A DNA stretch of 64,000 nucleotides from JACCTU01 sp963848525 (GTDB taxonomy: Bacteria; Actinomycetota; Thermoleophilia; Gaiellales; Gaiellaceae). The stretch is from NCBI GenBank assembly GCA_963848525.1, contig CAWKDZ010000005.1:186001-250000 (forward strand), given 5' to 3'. A program made the position numbers and the translations under genes. Each line of letters starts with the position of its first letter. Position 1 is the stretch's first letter. This document shows positions 7,004 through 15,323 of the stretch, one piece after another. Below the pieces are notes generated by a model, which was not told the origin of the DNA, made no database searches, and saw only the letters and a program-made list of their open reading frames with translations.

Positions 7004-7793
7004 GAGCGGCGGCTGGACCGGCGGCTTCCTCGAGCTCGAGGCAGGCGCGCAGCGCGGCCTCGGCGACCTCGAGCTGCTCGCGCGACGGCTCTGCCGTGCC
7101 GACGCGGTGCTGGAGCTCGTGCCCGGGCCGCGCCAGCGCGCGCGCGAGCCGCCGCTCGGGGTTGCGCACCATCCACGCGAACACCTCGGTCGAGACGGCG
7201 AGCGCACCGAACGTCGCGGCCATGCGCGCCGCCGGTCGCAGGTGGGGCGGCGCCTTCGTCGCCAGGGCGTTTCCGAGCGTGGAGGTGAGCACGATCGGGC
7301 CGACGAGGTGCGACCCGCACCGCTCGTGCTCCTTCGCTCGCGGCTCGTCGTGCTCGTACGAGCCGATCGAGACGTGCTCGGCGCCGTGGTATGCAGCGAG
7401 GTCGGAACCACGCAGCGCGAGCACCGCCGGCGTGAACGAGATCGCACCGGAGAGGAGCTCCTGCGCGGCCGGCGTCAGGCTTCGTGAGCCGCGGACGACC
7501 CTGACGACTGCCGCGCTCGCGAACAGCGCGCCGAGGACGGCCTTGCGCTCGAACGGGAGCCGCGCCGCGGGCAGCGCTCGCCGCATCGCCGGCAGGACCG
7601 CCACCGCCTCGAGCAGCTTCGCGGGCCCGCGGAGCAGCGGCGGCGTGCGCTCGTCGGTGCGGAAGCGCTTGCGCTCGGCGGCGACCTCGAGCGTCCCGTC
7701 GGGCCGCCGGATCGCGCACGCCCATGCGGTCGGCCCGTGCACCAGCACGCCGTTTGCGAGCGCCATCCCGCCGAGCCTGATCTTGTCAGCCAT
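6999..7793 (-). CDS. DUF1385 family membrane protein
   Basis: A 264-residue protein. It begins with the family's 'IRLGGMALANGVLVHGPTAWA' style segment and contains the diagnostic YHGAEHVSIGSYE followed by HERCGSHLVGPIV, with histidines and a cysteine that look like a metal site. Several hydrophobic stretches flank this motif, so it is probably an integral membrane protein. DUF1385 proteins are often encoded near prfA, rpmE or tyrosine phosphatase genes; their biochemical role is unknown to me. Here the neighbours are a methyltransferase and an M20 peptidase. Confidence 0.75.
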   Translation of the reverse strand: MADKIRLGGMALANGVLVHGPTAWACAIRRPDGTLEVAAERKRFRTDERTPPLLRGPAKLLEAVAVLPAMRRALPAARLPFERKAVLGALFASAAVVRVVRGSRSLTPAAQELLSGAISFTPAVLALRGSDLAAYHGAEHVSIGSYEHDEPRAKEHERCGSHLVGPIVLTSTLGNALATKAPPHLRPAARMAATFGALAVSTEVFAWMVRNPERRLARALARPGHELQHRVGTAEPSREQLEVAEAALRACLELEEAAGPAAAR

Positions 7794-7814
7794 CGAAGGA
7801 GAGGGTAGCGACGA

Positions 7815-9113
7815 CTAGGCGAGCAGCGAAGCCGCGGCGGAGCGGTAGAAGTCGACGGCGAGCTCGAGGTCGTCGACCGGAATCCGCTCGTTCGCCGAGT
7901 GGACGAGCAGCGTCGCGACCTCAGCGTCCATCGCCCGCATCGGGAAGAAGCCGTAGGCCACGGTCCCGAACGCCTCGCGCATCCAGTGGCTGTCGGTGAA
8001 GCCCGTCAGGCAGATCGGCACCGGCCTCGCCTCCGGATCTGTCGCCGACACCCACTCCTCGATCGCATCCCAGACGGGCGACTCGAGCGGGGAGCGCGTG
8101 CCACCGTGCGCGTCGCCCCACTCCAGCTCGTAGTCCCCGTCGCCCAGCACCGCGCGCACGATCGCCTCCGAGTCGGCCGGCGTCTGCCCCGGCAGCAGTC
8201 GCGAGTCGACGCCGACGGTGCAGAGGTTCGGGATCACGTTGCGCTGGTGCGAGGCATCGATCATCGTCGGCGTGTACGTCGGGGCGGTCAGCGCCTGGAA
8301 GACGGGTCCAAACACGGGGTGCAGCTCGGCGGCGAGCGCACCCGCCTCCTCGATCGACGGCACCGAGCCCGTGGTCGCGCGGAAGAACGCCTCGGTCTCG
8401 GGCGTGTGCACCGGCGGGTGCCGGTGCGCGGCGAGCTTGTCGACCAGCGACGTCGCCTTCAGCAGCGCGTTGTCGGCGAGCGCCGGGATCGAAGCATGGC
8501 CGCTGCGTCCGCGGGTCCGCACCACGAACGGGGCGCTCATCTTCTCGGCCGTCGAGACGACGTAGTAGGGCTTGCCGCCGAGCTCGATGCGCTCCCCCCC
8601 GCCCTCGTTCAGCGCGTACTCGGCGCGGACCGCCTCGGGATGGGCCTGGCAGAGCCAGCTGAGCCCGAACTCGGTGTTCACCTCCTCGTCGGCGGCGGCC
8701 ACGAAGATCAGGTCGCCGCGCGGCTCGAACCCGTCGCGCGCGAGCGATGTCAGGGCGACGGCGCTGGCCGCCACCTCGCCCTTCATGTCGAGCGCGCCGC
8801 GCCCCCAGACCTCGCCCTCGTGCAGGTCGCCGGACCACGGGTCGCGATCCCACTCGGCAGCGTCGGCGAGGACGGTGTCGGTGTGCGAGAGCAGCGCGAG
8901 GCGCGGACCGCCGCCGCCGCCGATGCGCGCGACCAGGTTCGCGCGGTGCGGAGTCTTGGCGTAGAGCTCACAGCGCACGCCGTGCGACTCGAGGTACTCG
9001 CGCAGGAGCTCCGCCGCCGCCGTCTCGTTCCCCGGCGGGTTGACGGTGTCGACGCGGATCAGCTCCTGGAGGAGCTCCGTGACCTCCGCGCGCAGCGTCG
9101 CGGTCGCGCTCAG
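7815..9113 (-). CDS. M20-family metallopeptidase (ArgE/DapE type), CTG start
   Basis: A 432-residue enzyme. Metal and catalytic residues of the M20 family are visible: SHTDTV (H about 77), GRGALDMKG (bridging Asp about 109), AADEEVNTEFG (Glu base and ligand about 143-144) and HSANERIPV near the end. A dimerisation lobe with 'SGHASIPALADNALL' lies in the middle. The conserved N-terminal helix (LRAEVTELLQELIRVDTVNPPGNET) is encoded upstream of the first GTG. The only start that includes it is a CTG at 9113, which overlaps the stop of the upstream methyltransferase as CTGA. It probably hydrolyses an N-acyl amino acid or dipeptide. Confidence 0.85.
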   Translation of the reverse strand: MSATATLRAEVTELLQELIRVDTVNPPGNETAAAELLREYLESHGVRCELYAKTPHRANLVARIGGGGGPRLALLSHTDTVLADAAEWDRDPWSGDLHEGEVWGRGALDMKGEVAASAVALTSLARDGFEPRGDLIFVAAADEEVNTEFGLSWLCQAHPEAVRAEYALNEGGGERIELGGKPYYVVSTAEKMSAPFVVRTRGRSGHASIPALADNALLKATSLVDKLAAHRHPPVHTPETEAFFRATTGSVPSIEEAGALAAELHPVFGPVFQALTAPTYTPTMIDASHQRNVIPNLCTVGVDSRLLPGQTPADSEAIVRAVLGDGDYELEWGDAHGGTRSPLESPVWDAIEEWVSATDPEARPVPICLTGFTDSHWMREAFGTVAYGFFPMRAMDAEVATLLVHSANERIPVDDLELAVDFYRSAAASLLA

Positions 9114-9898
9114 CGCCGCGTCCCGAGCACGAACAGGTACTCGCGCGTGTGCGCGATCTCGCCGTCCGAGCGGTAGTTCTGCTCGAAGAACTCGACCCAG
9201 TCGCGGTGCAGGTCCTCACGCCGCTCGCCGAGGGATTCCGCGAGCACCTTGGTCGGGCCGTAACTCGTCGAGAAGAGCTCCCAGTAAGCCTCGCCGGAGG
9301 GGAGGCGAAGCGTGGAGACGTGCTCCTCGAGCTCGAGCTCGAATGCGTCACCGAGCAGCTCGCGCACGCGCTCGGGCTTCCCCCAGTCGAACGGGCTGCT
9401 CGGCGGCGGGGCGGGCTGGTACGGCGCCATCACCTTGAACATCTGGCCGAGGCCGCCTTCGGGCGTCCAGTTCGCGAGCGCAATCCGGCCGCCCGGCTGC
9501 GTGACACGCGCAAGCTCGCGGGCGGACGCCTCGTGGTCGGGCGTGAACATGATGCCGCAGCAGGAGGAGACGACCTCGAAGCTCGCGTCCTCGAACGGCA
9601 GGCCCTCGCAGTCGCCGACGACGTACTCGATCGTCAGGCCGAGCTGCTGCGCACGCTCCTTGGCCGTCTCGATCAGGCCCGGTGAGAGGTCGAGCCCCGT
9701 GACGTCCGCGCCGCGCTCGGCCGCCCGCTCGGCGACCGCGCCGGTCCCGCACGCGAGGTCCAGCCAGCGGAGCCCGGGCTGCGCGTCCAGCCGGTCGACG
9801 ATTCGCTCGTGCATGTCGGTCAGCGTCTCGGTGACGTTCTGGTACGGCCCTGCGGCCCACATCACGCTCTGCCGTTGCTTCAGCTCCTCGAACGCCAT
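9110..9898 (-). CDS. Class I SAM-dependent methyltransferase
   Basis: A 262-residue cytoplasmic enzyme of the Methyltransf_11 type. Motif I is LDLACGTGAVAERAAERGADVTGLDLSP, motif II VVGDCEGLPFEDASFEVV, and motif III RVTQPGGRIALANW. The C-terminal part after 'WTPEGGLGQMFKVMAPYQPAPPP' is like that of small-molecule methyltransferases of unknown substrate. Its ATG directly follows the stop codon of the tryptophan dioxygenase gene (TAGATG), and its own stop overlaps the CTG of the M20 peptidase gene, so the three genes form one operon. Confidence 0.8.
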   Translation of the reverse strand: MAFEELKQRQSVMWAAGPYQNVTETLTDMHERIVDRLDAQPGLRWLDLACGTGAVAERAAERGADVTGLDLSPGLIETAKERAQQLGLTIEYVVGDCEGLPFEDASFEVVSSCCGIMFTPDHEASARELARVTQPGGRIALANWTPEGGLGQMFKVMAPYQPAPPPSSPFDWGKPERVRELLGDAFELELEEHVSTLRLPSGEAYWELFSTSYGPTKVLAESLGERREDLHRDWVEFFEQNYRSDGEIAHTREYLFVLGTRR

Positions 9899-10627
9899 CT
9901 ACTCCTCCTTTTTCGCCAGCTCGGTCAAGTCGTTGCGCACGTCCCACAGCTCCGGGTAGAGGCGCGAGTGGATCAGCTTGCCGAGCAGCTCGACGGGCGT
10001 CCCCTGCGTGCCGATCGCGCCGGCGCCGATGATCCGCTCGACGACCTTGAAGTGGCGCACGCGCCACAGCGTCACGCGCTCGTCCCACTCGACGAGCGCC
10101 TCCGCCAGCAGGTAGAGCTCCTCGTGGTCGCGGCCCTGCCGGTAGAGCTCGACGAGCGAGAGCCCCGCCTCGCGACGCAAACGGTGGAACGCCTCGCCGA
10201 GCAGCGGCGAGACGCGCCGCAGCTCCCGGAAGCCGGGCGAGTCGAACCCGCTCCCGTGGCCGAGCAGCGGCCGCACGAACGCCGTGTACTCCCACGGCGA
10301 CATGTGCTCGAGCATGTCGAGCGCGGCGATCGCGTTCCTCATGCAGTCGTGCGCGCGGCGGAGCAGGCGCAGCGCTCCGGGGACTTCTCGGTCCCGCAGC
10401 AGGCCCGCCGCCGTCTCGACTTCGAACCCCGCGAGCTTCAGCCAGAGCTCCGAGCTCTGGTGGACGGTCATGAAGAGCAGCTCGTCGCGGTGCGAAAGCT
10501 CGTCCGGCGCCTTCTGGAGGGCGAGCAGCTCGTCCGTCCGCAGGTAGCGCTCGTAGTCGCTGGCGGCCGACCCCGGGAGAACCGGCTTCGAGTAATCCTC
10601 CACTTCGGCCACGACCGTGCTGAGCAT
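9899..10627 (-). CDS. kynA: Tryptophan 2,3-dioxygenase
   Basis: A 242-residue heme dioxygenase that would oxidise L-tryptophan to N-formylkynurenine. Conserved family segments are seen in order: SDYERYLRTDELLALQ, FMTVHQSSELWLKL (distal pocket), GSGFDSPGFRELRR and WRVRHFKVVERIIGAGAIGTQG, the last containing the proximal heme histidine. The loop GAGAIGTQGTPVEL replaces the more usual IGxKxGTGGSxG, so substrate positioning may differ slightly. Downstream kynurenine genes are not in the window. The ATG at 10627 is only nine bases from the divergent rarA start; internal GTG codons at 10612 and 10603 are alternatives. Confidence 0.85.
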   Translation of the reverse strand: MLSTVVAEVEDYSKPVLPGSAASDYERYLRTDELLALQKAPDELSHRDELLFMTVHQSSELWLKLAGFEVETAAGLLRDREVPGALRLLRRAHDCMRNAIAALDMLEHMSPWEYTAFVRPLLGHGSGFDSPGFRELRRVSPLLGEAFHRLRREAGLSLVELYRQGRDHEELYLLAEALVEWDERVTLWRVRHFKVVERIIGAGAIGTQGTPVELLGKLIHSRLYPELWDVRNDLTELAKKEE

Positions 10628-10630
10628 ACT
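10625..10630 (+). promoter_or_regulatory. -10-like element of rarA (CATACT)
   Basis: CATACT is followed by six bases and the GTG of rarA, which fits a leaderless transcript. It overlaps the start codon of the divergent kynA. No clear -35 is seen. Confidence 0.4.
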
Positions 10631-10636
10631 TCCTGC

Positions 10637-11911
10637 GTGAGCGACCTTTTCTCGGACGCGGCGCACGAGCGCATCCCGCAGGTCGCGCCGCTCCCGCTGC
10701 GGCTCCGGCCGAAGACGCTCGACGAGTTCGTCGGCCAGGAGCACGTCCTCGGAGCGGGTTCGGCGCTGCGGCTCGCGATCGAGGAGGACCGCGTCGGCTC
10801 GACGATCCTCTACGGGCCGCCGGGCAGCGGGAAGACGACGCTCGCGCGCATCGTCGCGAACGTGACCGGCGCGGAGTTCGAGGAGCTCTCGGCCGTCTCG
10901 GCGACCGTCTCGCAGGTGCGCGAGGTGATCGCGCGTGCGCGCGAGCGTCTCGGCGCGCAGGGACAGCGCACGATCCTCTTCCTCGACGAGATCCACCGGT
11001 TCAACAAAGCGCAGCAGGACGCGCTCCTGCCCGCGGTCGAGGACGGCGTGATCACGCTGATCGGCGCGACGACGGAGAACCCGTACTTCGAGGTCAACTC
11101 GGCCCTGCTCTCGCGCTCGCAGCTGTACGAGCTCGAGCCGCTGACGACCGACGAGCTGCGGCGGATCGTCGCCCGCGGCGCGACCGAGCTCGGCGTCGAG
11201 CCGACGGACGACGTCGAGGCGCTCGTCGCCGAGCTCGCGGGCGGAGACGCGCGCAACGCGCTCTCGATCCTCGAGCTCGCAGTACAGACGGCGCGCGCCG
11301 AAGGGGTCGACCTCGAGGCGCGCCACGTCGAGGACGCGTCGACGAAGCGGCCGCTCGTCTACGACAAGGGCGGCGACCGGCACTACGACACGATCTCGGC
11401 GTTCATCAAGTCGTTGCGCGGCTCGGACCCGGACGCCGCCGTGTACTACCTCGCGTCCATGCTCGAGGCCGGCGAGGATCCGCGCTACCTAGTGCGCCGC
11501 ATGATCGTGCTCGCCTCCGAGGACATCGGCAACGCCGACCCGCGCGCTCTGCTCGTCGCGGTCGCCGCAGGCCACGCGCTCGAACACGTCGGACTGCCCG
11601 AGGCGCAGCTCAACCTCGCGCAGGCGGCGATCTACCTCGCGCGGGCGCCGAAGTCGAACGCGAGCTACGTCGCGCTGAAGGAGGCGACGCGCGACGTGCT
11701 CGAGCGCGGCAACCTCCGCCCGCCGAAGGCGCTGCGCGACACGAGCTACCGGGGCGCACGCAAGCTCGGCCACGGGAAGGGCTACGTCTACCCGCACGAG
11801 GATCCGCGCGGCTTCGACGTCGACTACCTGCCCGACGAGCTGAAGGGCACGACGTACTATCGGCCGTCCGGCTCAGGCGAAGAGACGAAGGGGGACGAGC
11901 ATGGCGGTTGA
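10637..11911 (+). CDS. rarA: Replication-associated recombination protein RarA/MgsA (AAA+ ATPase)
   Basis: A 424-residue clamp-loader-like ATPase. It starts with the family's 'PLPLRLRPKTLDEFVGQEHVLG', then Walker A GPPGSGKT (60-67), Walker B ILFLDEIHRFNKAQQD (113 onward), sensor 1 IGATTENPYFEVN and the C-terminal tetramerisation domain beginning near 'KRPLVYDKGGDRHYDTISAFIKS' and including GEDPRYLVRRMIVLASEDIG. It acts at stalled replication forks and single-strand gaps. A GTG start nine bases from the divergent kynA gene leaves almost no 5' leader. The 3' end overlaps the OsmC gene by 11 bases. Confidence 0.92.
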   Translation: MSDLFSDAAHERIPQVAPLPLRLRPKTLDEFVGQEHVLGAGSALRLAIEEDRVGSTILYGPPGSGKTTLARIVANVTGAEFEELSAVSATVSQVREVIARARERLGAQGQRTILFLDEIHRFNKAQQDALLPAVEDGVITLIGATTENPYFEVNSALLSRSQLYELEPLTTDELRRIVARGATELGVEPTDDVEALVAELAGGDARNALSILELAVQTARAEGVDLEARHVEDASTKRPLVYDKGGDRHYDTISAFIKSLRGSDPDAAVYYLASMLEAGEDPRYLVRRMIVLASEDIGNADPRALLVAVAAGHALEHVGLPEAQLNLAQAAIYLARAPKSNASYVALKEATRDVLERGNLRPPKALRDTSYRGARKLGHGKGYVYPHEDPRGFDVDYLPDELKGTTYYRPSGSGEETKGDEHGG

Positions 11912-12329
11912 GCACAACGCGCACACCACATGGGAAGGCGATCTCCAGAGCGGGTCCGGCGTGTTCACGCTCGGGAGCGGCGTGACCGGGCCACAGAACG
12001 TGACGTGGCGCGCACGCGCGGAGGACGCCTCGGCAGGCACGAGCCCGGAGGAGCTGATCGCGGCAGCGCTCTCGACCTGCTTCTCGATGGCGCTCTCCGG
12101 CATCCTCGCCCGGGCCGGGACGCCGCCGACGAGGCTCGAGACCGACGTCGTCTCGGCGTTCGAGGGCGGGGTCGGGATCACGAAGCTCGCGATCACGGTG
12201 CGTGGCGATGTTCCCGACGTGGACGAGAACGCGTTCCGCGAGGCCGCCGACCAGGCGAAGGAGAACTGCCCCGTCTCGAAGGCAGTGAAGGGGAACGTCG
12301 AGCTGACGGTCGACGCGGCGCTGGGCTAG
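11901..12329 (+). CDS. OsmC-family peroxiredoxin
   Basis: A 142-residue protein. The two redox cysteines of OsmC/Ohr proteins are C60 in AALSTCFSMAL and C123 in KENCPVSKA; the opening HNAHTTWEGDLQSGSG is typical of the OsmC subgroup. It would reduce organic hydroperoxides in the cytoplasm. The ATG lies within the last codons of rarA, so the two are co-translated. Its stop overlaps that of the convergent phosphoesterase by four bases. Confidence 0.88.
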   Translation: MAVEHNAHTTWEGDLQSGSGVFTLGSGVTGPQNVTWRARAEDASAGTSPEELIAAALSTCFSMALSGILARAGTPPTRLETDVVSAFEGGVGITKLAITVRGDVPDVDENAFREAADQAKENCPVSKAVKGNVELTVDAALG

Positions 12330-12991
12330 TCCGAGCCGCGCTCGATCCGGCGCGCCGCCCACTCGCCGAACTCGCCCAGGTCGCGGAAGGCGGCGACGGC
12401 ACGCTCGACGTCGTACTCCGTCCGCCGGAACGCGAAGTCGCCGTCCCGCGTCGCCCACGCGGCTCGCCGGTCGCCGTCGAGCGGCATCCCGACGCTGCCC
12501 GGGTTGACGAGCGTCGTGCCGTCTGGGCCCGGCCGGCGGAACTGCTGATGGCTGTGTCCGAAGACGATCGTCCGGTCGCGGACGCCGGCGAGCAGCCGTT
12601 CCTCGTCCTCCTCCGGCTGCGGTGCGAAGCTCTCGACGTCGGAGAGCGGCGAGCCATGGACGTAGAGGATCCCGTCGAGCTCGGCCTGCTCCGGCAGGGC
12701 GAACAGCCAGTCCTCGGTCGCCGGCGAGACGTCGCCCTGAAACGCCGCCAGCATCTCGGCGATGTCCGGCCGGTCCACGGGCGGTTCCTTCAGCCAGCGC
12801 TCGCCGTTGCCGCGGATCCAGGTCGCGTCCGACAACTCGCGGAGCTGCGCAAGCGTCTCGTTCGGCCACGGGCTCGGCGTCCCGTAGTCCCCGCCGAGCA
12901 GCCAGCGGTCGACACCGACGGCGCGGGCGTCCTCGAGCGTCGCCTCGAGCGCGGGCAGGTTGCCGTGGATGTCGTAGAGGACGCCGAGCAT
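12326..12991 (-). CDS. Calcineurin-like metallophosphoesterase (YfcE/MJ0936 type)
   Basis: A 221-residue protein with the ordered metallophosphoesterase motifs: YDIHGNLPAL (D, H), LLGGDYGTP (GD), IRGNGERW (GN[HE] variant), YVHGSP and VFGHSHQQF (GHxH), and NPGSVGMPLD after it. Such proteins are cytoplasmic phosphodiesterases; the substrate is unknown. The canonical GNHE is GNGE here, as in several YfcE-like enzymes. The start is only 20 bp from the divergent hydrolase gene. Confidence 0.82.
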   Translation of the reverse strand: MLGVLYDIHGNLPALEATLEDARAVGVDRWLLGGDYGTPSPWPNETLAQLRELSDATWIRGNGERWLKEPPVDRPDIAEMLAAFQGDVSPATEDWLFALPEQAELDGILYVHGSPLSDVESFAPQPEEDEERLLAGVRDRTIVFGHSHQQFRRPGPDGTTLVNPGSVGMPLDGDRRAAWATRDGDFAFRRTEYDVERAVAAFRDLGEFGEWAARRIERGSD

Positions 12992-13011
12992 CGGTCTGAT
13001 TCTCTACCGAT

Positions 13012-13779
13012 GTGAGCCTGCACGTCCACGAGTGGGGCCCGCGGGACGCGCCGCCGGTCGTCTGCCTGCACGGCGTGCTCGCGCACGGCGCCCGCTTCCG
13101 GCGGCTGGCCGAAGAGCGCCTCGCCGGGCGCTTCCGTGTGCTGGCTCCCGACCTCCGGGGCCACGGACGCTCGACGTGGGAGCCGCCGTGGACGCTCGCT
13201 CGCCACGTCGCCGACCTCGAGGAGACGCTCGCCGCCGCCGGCCTCGAGCGGGCGGCGTTCGTGGGCCACAGCTTCGGCGGCCGGCTGACGCTCGAGCTGA
13301 CGGCCCTCGGGGTGGTCGAGCGGTCGGTGCTGCTCGACCCGGCGGTGTGGGTGCCGCCGCCGATCGCGCTCCGGCGGGCCGAGGAGGCGCGAGCGGCACC
13401 GGCATTCGCGAGCCCCGACGAGGCGCTCGACGCGCGCCGCTCGACCGCGCAGCTCGCCCCGCGGGAGCTGCTCGAGGAGGAGGTCGCCGAGCATCTCGTC
13501 GAGACCGCCGACGGCAGCTGGCACTGGCGCTACTCGCCGAGCGCCGTGGTCGCCGCGTACGGGGAGCTGTCCCAGCCGCCTCCGTCCTGGGAGCACGTCC
13601 AGGTCCCGACGCTCCTCGTCGTCGGCGCCGAGACCGACGTCGTGCCGGCGGCCGTCGTCGACGCGCTCCGGTTCGAGCTCGGCGACCTGCTCGAGGTCGT
13701 CACCGTGCCCGGCGGCCACATCCCGCTCTGGGACGGATACGTCGAGACCGCGGACGCGATCGAACGCTTCCTCGGCTAG
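13012..13779 (+). CDS. Alpha/beta hydrolase
   Basis: A 255-residue alpha/beta hydrolase. Oxyanion loop LHGVLAHG, nucleophile elbow FVGHSFGGRL, a late acid in VVGAETDVVP and the catalytic His in TVPGGHIPLW are all present. The fold covers esterases, haloperoxidases and haloalkane-type enzymes, so the substrate cannot be given. GTG start; GATTCT lies eight bases upstream, consistent with a leaderless mRNA. It is followed tail-to-tail by arginase with a four-base stop overlap. Confidence 0.82.
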   Translation: MSLHVHEWGPRDAPPVVCLHGVLAHGARFRRLAEERLAGRFRVLAPDLRGHGRSTWEPPWTLARHVADLEETLAAAGLERAAFVGHSFGGRLTLELTALGVVERSVLLDPAVWVPPPIALRRAEEARAAPAFASPDEALDARRSTAQLAPRELLEEEVAEHLVETADGSWHWRYSPSAVVAAYGELSQPPPSWEHVQVPTLLVVGAETDVVPAAVVDALRFELGDLLEVVTVPGGHIPLWDGYVETADAIERFLG

Positions 13780-14690
13780 AGGATCCTCGCACCGAGCGCG
13801 CTCGCGACGAGCTCGACCGCGAGCCTGCCGGTGTCGTTCTGGCGGTCGAAGATCGGGTTCACCTCGACGACGTCGAGCGAGGTGGAGAGCCCGGACTCCG
13901 CCACGAGCTCCATGGCCAGGTGCGCCTCGCGGTACGAGAGGCCGCCGCGCACCGGCGTGCCGACGCCGGGGGCGACCTCCGGGTCGACCGCGTCGAGATC
14001 GAGGCTGACGTGGACGAAGCCGGGCCCCGCGATGTGCGTCAGCGACTCGCGCACGGCCCGCTCGACACCGAGCCGGTCGACGTCGCTCATCGTGAACACC
14101 TTGACGCCGAGCTCGCGCACGCGCTCACGCTCGCCCTCGTCGAGCGCGCGCACTCCGACGAGAGCGACACGGTGAGGCTCGACCGAGGGAAGCGGCCACG
14201 CGGCGCTCTCGAACTCCGGTCCGGCGAGGCCGAGCACGGCGGCCAGCACCATCCCGTGCACGTTGCCGGTCGGCGTCGTCGCGGGCGTGTTCAGGTCGCC
14301 GTGCGCGTCGATCCAGAGCACGCCGCCCGGCCCGTAGCTCGAGGCCAGCCCGCCGATCGAGCCGAGCGCGACCGAGTGGTCGCCGCCGAGGACGAGCGGG
14401 ACCGCACCTCGCTGCGCGGCGCGCTTGACGAGCGCGGCGACGCGCTCGCACGTTCGCAGCACCGGAAGCAGGTAGCGCGCGTTCTCGTCACCGACCTCCG
14501 CCGCCTCGGCGACCGCGGTCTCGACGTTCCCCCAGTCCTCGCAGCGGCGACCGAGCTGCTCGAGCCGGGTCTCCAGGCCCGCGTAGCGGATCGCCGACGG
14601 CCCCATGTCGACCCCTCGACGGCCCGCGCCGAGATCGAGCGGCGCGCCGATCACGGCGACCGGCTGGCTCTCGTTCGCGGCCATCGCCAA
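13776..14690 (-). CDS. rocF: Arginase/agmatinase-family ureohydrolase, probably arginase
   Basis: A 304-residue enzyme with all Mn ligands of ureohydrolases: GGDHS (H105), DAHGDLN (D128, H130, D132), SLDLDAVDP (D231, D233), and E276 in VVEVNP. The segment DAHGDLNTPATTPTGNVHGM with Asn and Ser-like substrate-binding residues and the opening 'APLDLGAGRRGVDMGPSAIRYAGL' are characteristic of arginases of the RocF group. It hydrolyses L-arginine to ornithine and urea. No other arginine-catabolic gene is adjacent. The start is 17 bp from the divergent response regulator. Confidence 0.88.
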   Translation of the reverse strand: MAMAANESQPVAVIGAPLDLGAGRRGVDMGPSAIRYAGLETRLEQLGRRCEDWGNVETAVAEAAEVGDENARYLLPVLRTCERVAALVKRAAQRGAVPLVLGGDHSVALGSIGGLASSYGPGGVLWIDAHGDLNTPATTPTGNVHGMVLAAVLGLAGPEFESAAWPLPSVEPHRVALVGVRALDEGERERVRELGVKVFTMSDVDRLGVERAVRESLTHIAGPGFVHVSLDLDAVDPEVAPGVGTPVRGGLSYREAHLAMELVAESGLSTSLDVVEVNPIFDRQNDTGRLAVELVASALGARIL

Positions 14691-14694
14691 CGAG

Positions 14695-14700
14695 TAGGCT
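14695..14700 (+). promoter_or_regulatory. -10-like element TAGGCT before the receiver-domain gene
   Basis: TAGGCT is followed by seven bases and the TTG start at 14708. The arginase start lies five bases to the other side. This suggests a leaderless transcript. No -35 consensus is seen. Confidence 0.4.
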
Positions 14701-14707
14701 AGCCCCC

Positions 14708-15100
14708 TTGACGGTGGCCACCGTCCGGGTGCTGCTCGCAGACGACGACCAGAGGTTCCTCGTCGCGCTGCGGGCGCTGATCGAAGAGCAGCCGCACCTC
14801 GCGGTCGCGGGGACGGCCGCGAACGGGCTCGACGCGATCCAGCTGACGGACGAACTCGAGCCCGACGCCGTCGTGATCGACCTGCACATGCCGCTCCTCG
14901 ACGGCGTCAGCGCGGTCGCGCGCCTGCGCCGCGACCACCCGCACCTGTGCCTGATCGCCCTCACCGCGGACGAGGCGCCGAGGATCCACGAGGCGGTCCG
15001 CGAGGCCGGAGCCGACGACGTCCTCCTCAAGGACGACTTCGTCGAGACGCTGATGACGCAGTTGAACGCCGCCGGTACCGGCGGCGCCGGCGCCGGCTAG
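14708..15100 (+). CDS. Stand-alone response-regulator receiver protein
   Basis: A 130-residue single CheY-like receiver domain without an output domain. Phosphorylation residues are in place: acidic pocket in LLADDDQ (D12, D13), phospho-acceptor D58 in VVIDLHMPLLDG, T86 in IALTAD and K108 in VLLKDD. No histidine kinase is adjacent. The start is TTG 14708 (GTG 14714 is an alternative). It ends with a Gly/Ala-rich tail. It may act through protein contact with an unlinked partner. Confidence 0.85.
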   Translation: MTVATVRVLLADDDQRFLVALRALIEEQPHLAVAGTAANGLDAIQLTDELEPDAVVIDLHMPLLDGVSAVARLRRDHPHLCLIALTADEAPRIHEAVREAGADDVLLKDDFVETLMTQLNAAGTGGAGAG

Positions 15101-15102
15101 CT

Positions 15103-15135
15103 GAGACCGGTCTCCGTCGAGGAAGCGAGGCTTCC
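15103..15135. terminator. Two hairpins between convergent transcripts
   Basis: The palindrome GAGACCGGTCTC (15103-15114) and a 6-bp stem hairpin GGAAGC-GAG-GCTTCC (15121-15135) fill the space between the receiver gene (+) and tRNA-Phe (-). They may terminate one or both transcripts. There is no T-tract. Confidence 0.4.
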
Positions 15136-15146
15136 GAGGCGGGGAA

Positions 15147-15219
15147 TGGCGAGGGCCGGAATCGAACCGGCGACACCACGGTTTTCAGCCGTGTGCTCTA
15201 CCAACTGAGCTACCTCGCC
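15147..15219 (-). tRNA. tRNA-Phe (anticodon GAA)
   Basis: The reverse complement folds into a complete cloverleaf of 73 nt: acceptor GGCGAGG/CCTCGCC, D-arm GCTC...GAGC, anticodon arm CACGG-CTGAAAA-CCGTG with anticodon GAA, T-arm GCCGG-TTCGATT-CCGGC, discriminator A. CCA is not encoded. It stands alone, between the receiver gene and a methyltransferase. Confidence 0.95.
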
Positions 15220-15323
15220 CCGGGGGAGGGACAGTCTAGCCGCGCTTCCCGGGCGCTCTCGGCGCATAAAAGAGACGTCCGGACCGGTGCTACCGCGTCG
15301 CGAACGCCTCTGTGCCATAGACC

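Noticed and set aside
15220..15323. Small RNA between tRNA-Phe and the methyltransferase gene
   Set aside because: No promoter, stem or conserved motif could be seen in these 104 bases apart from a short AT-rich patch (gcataaaagag).
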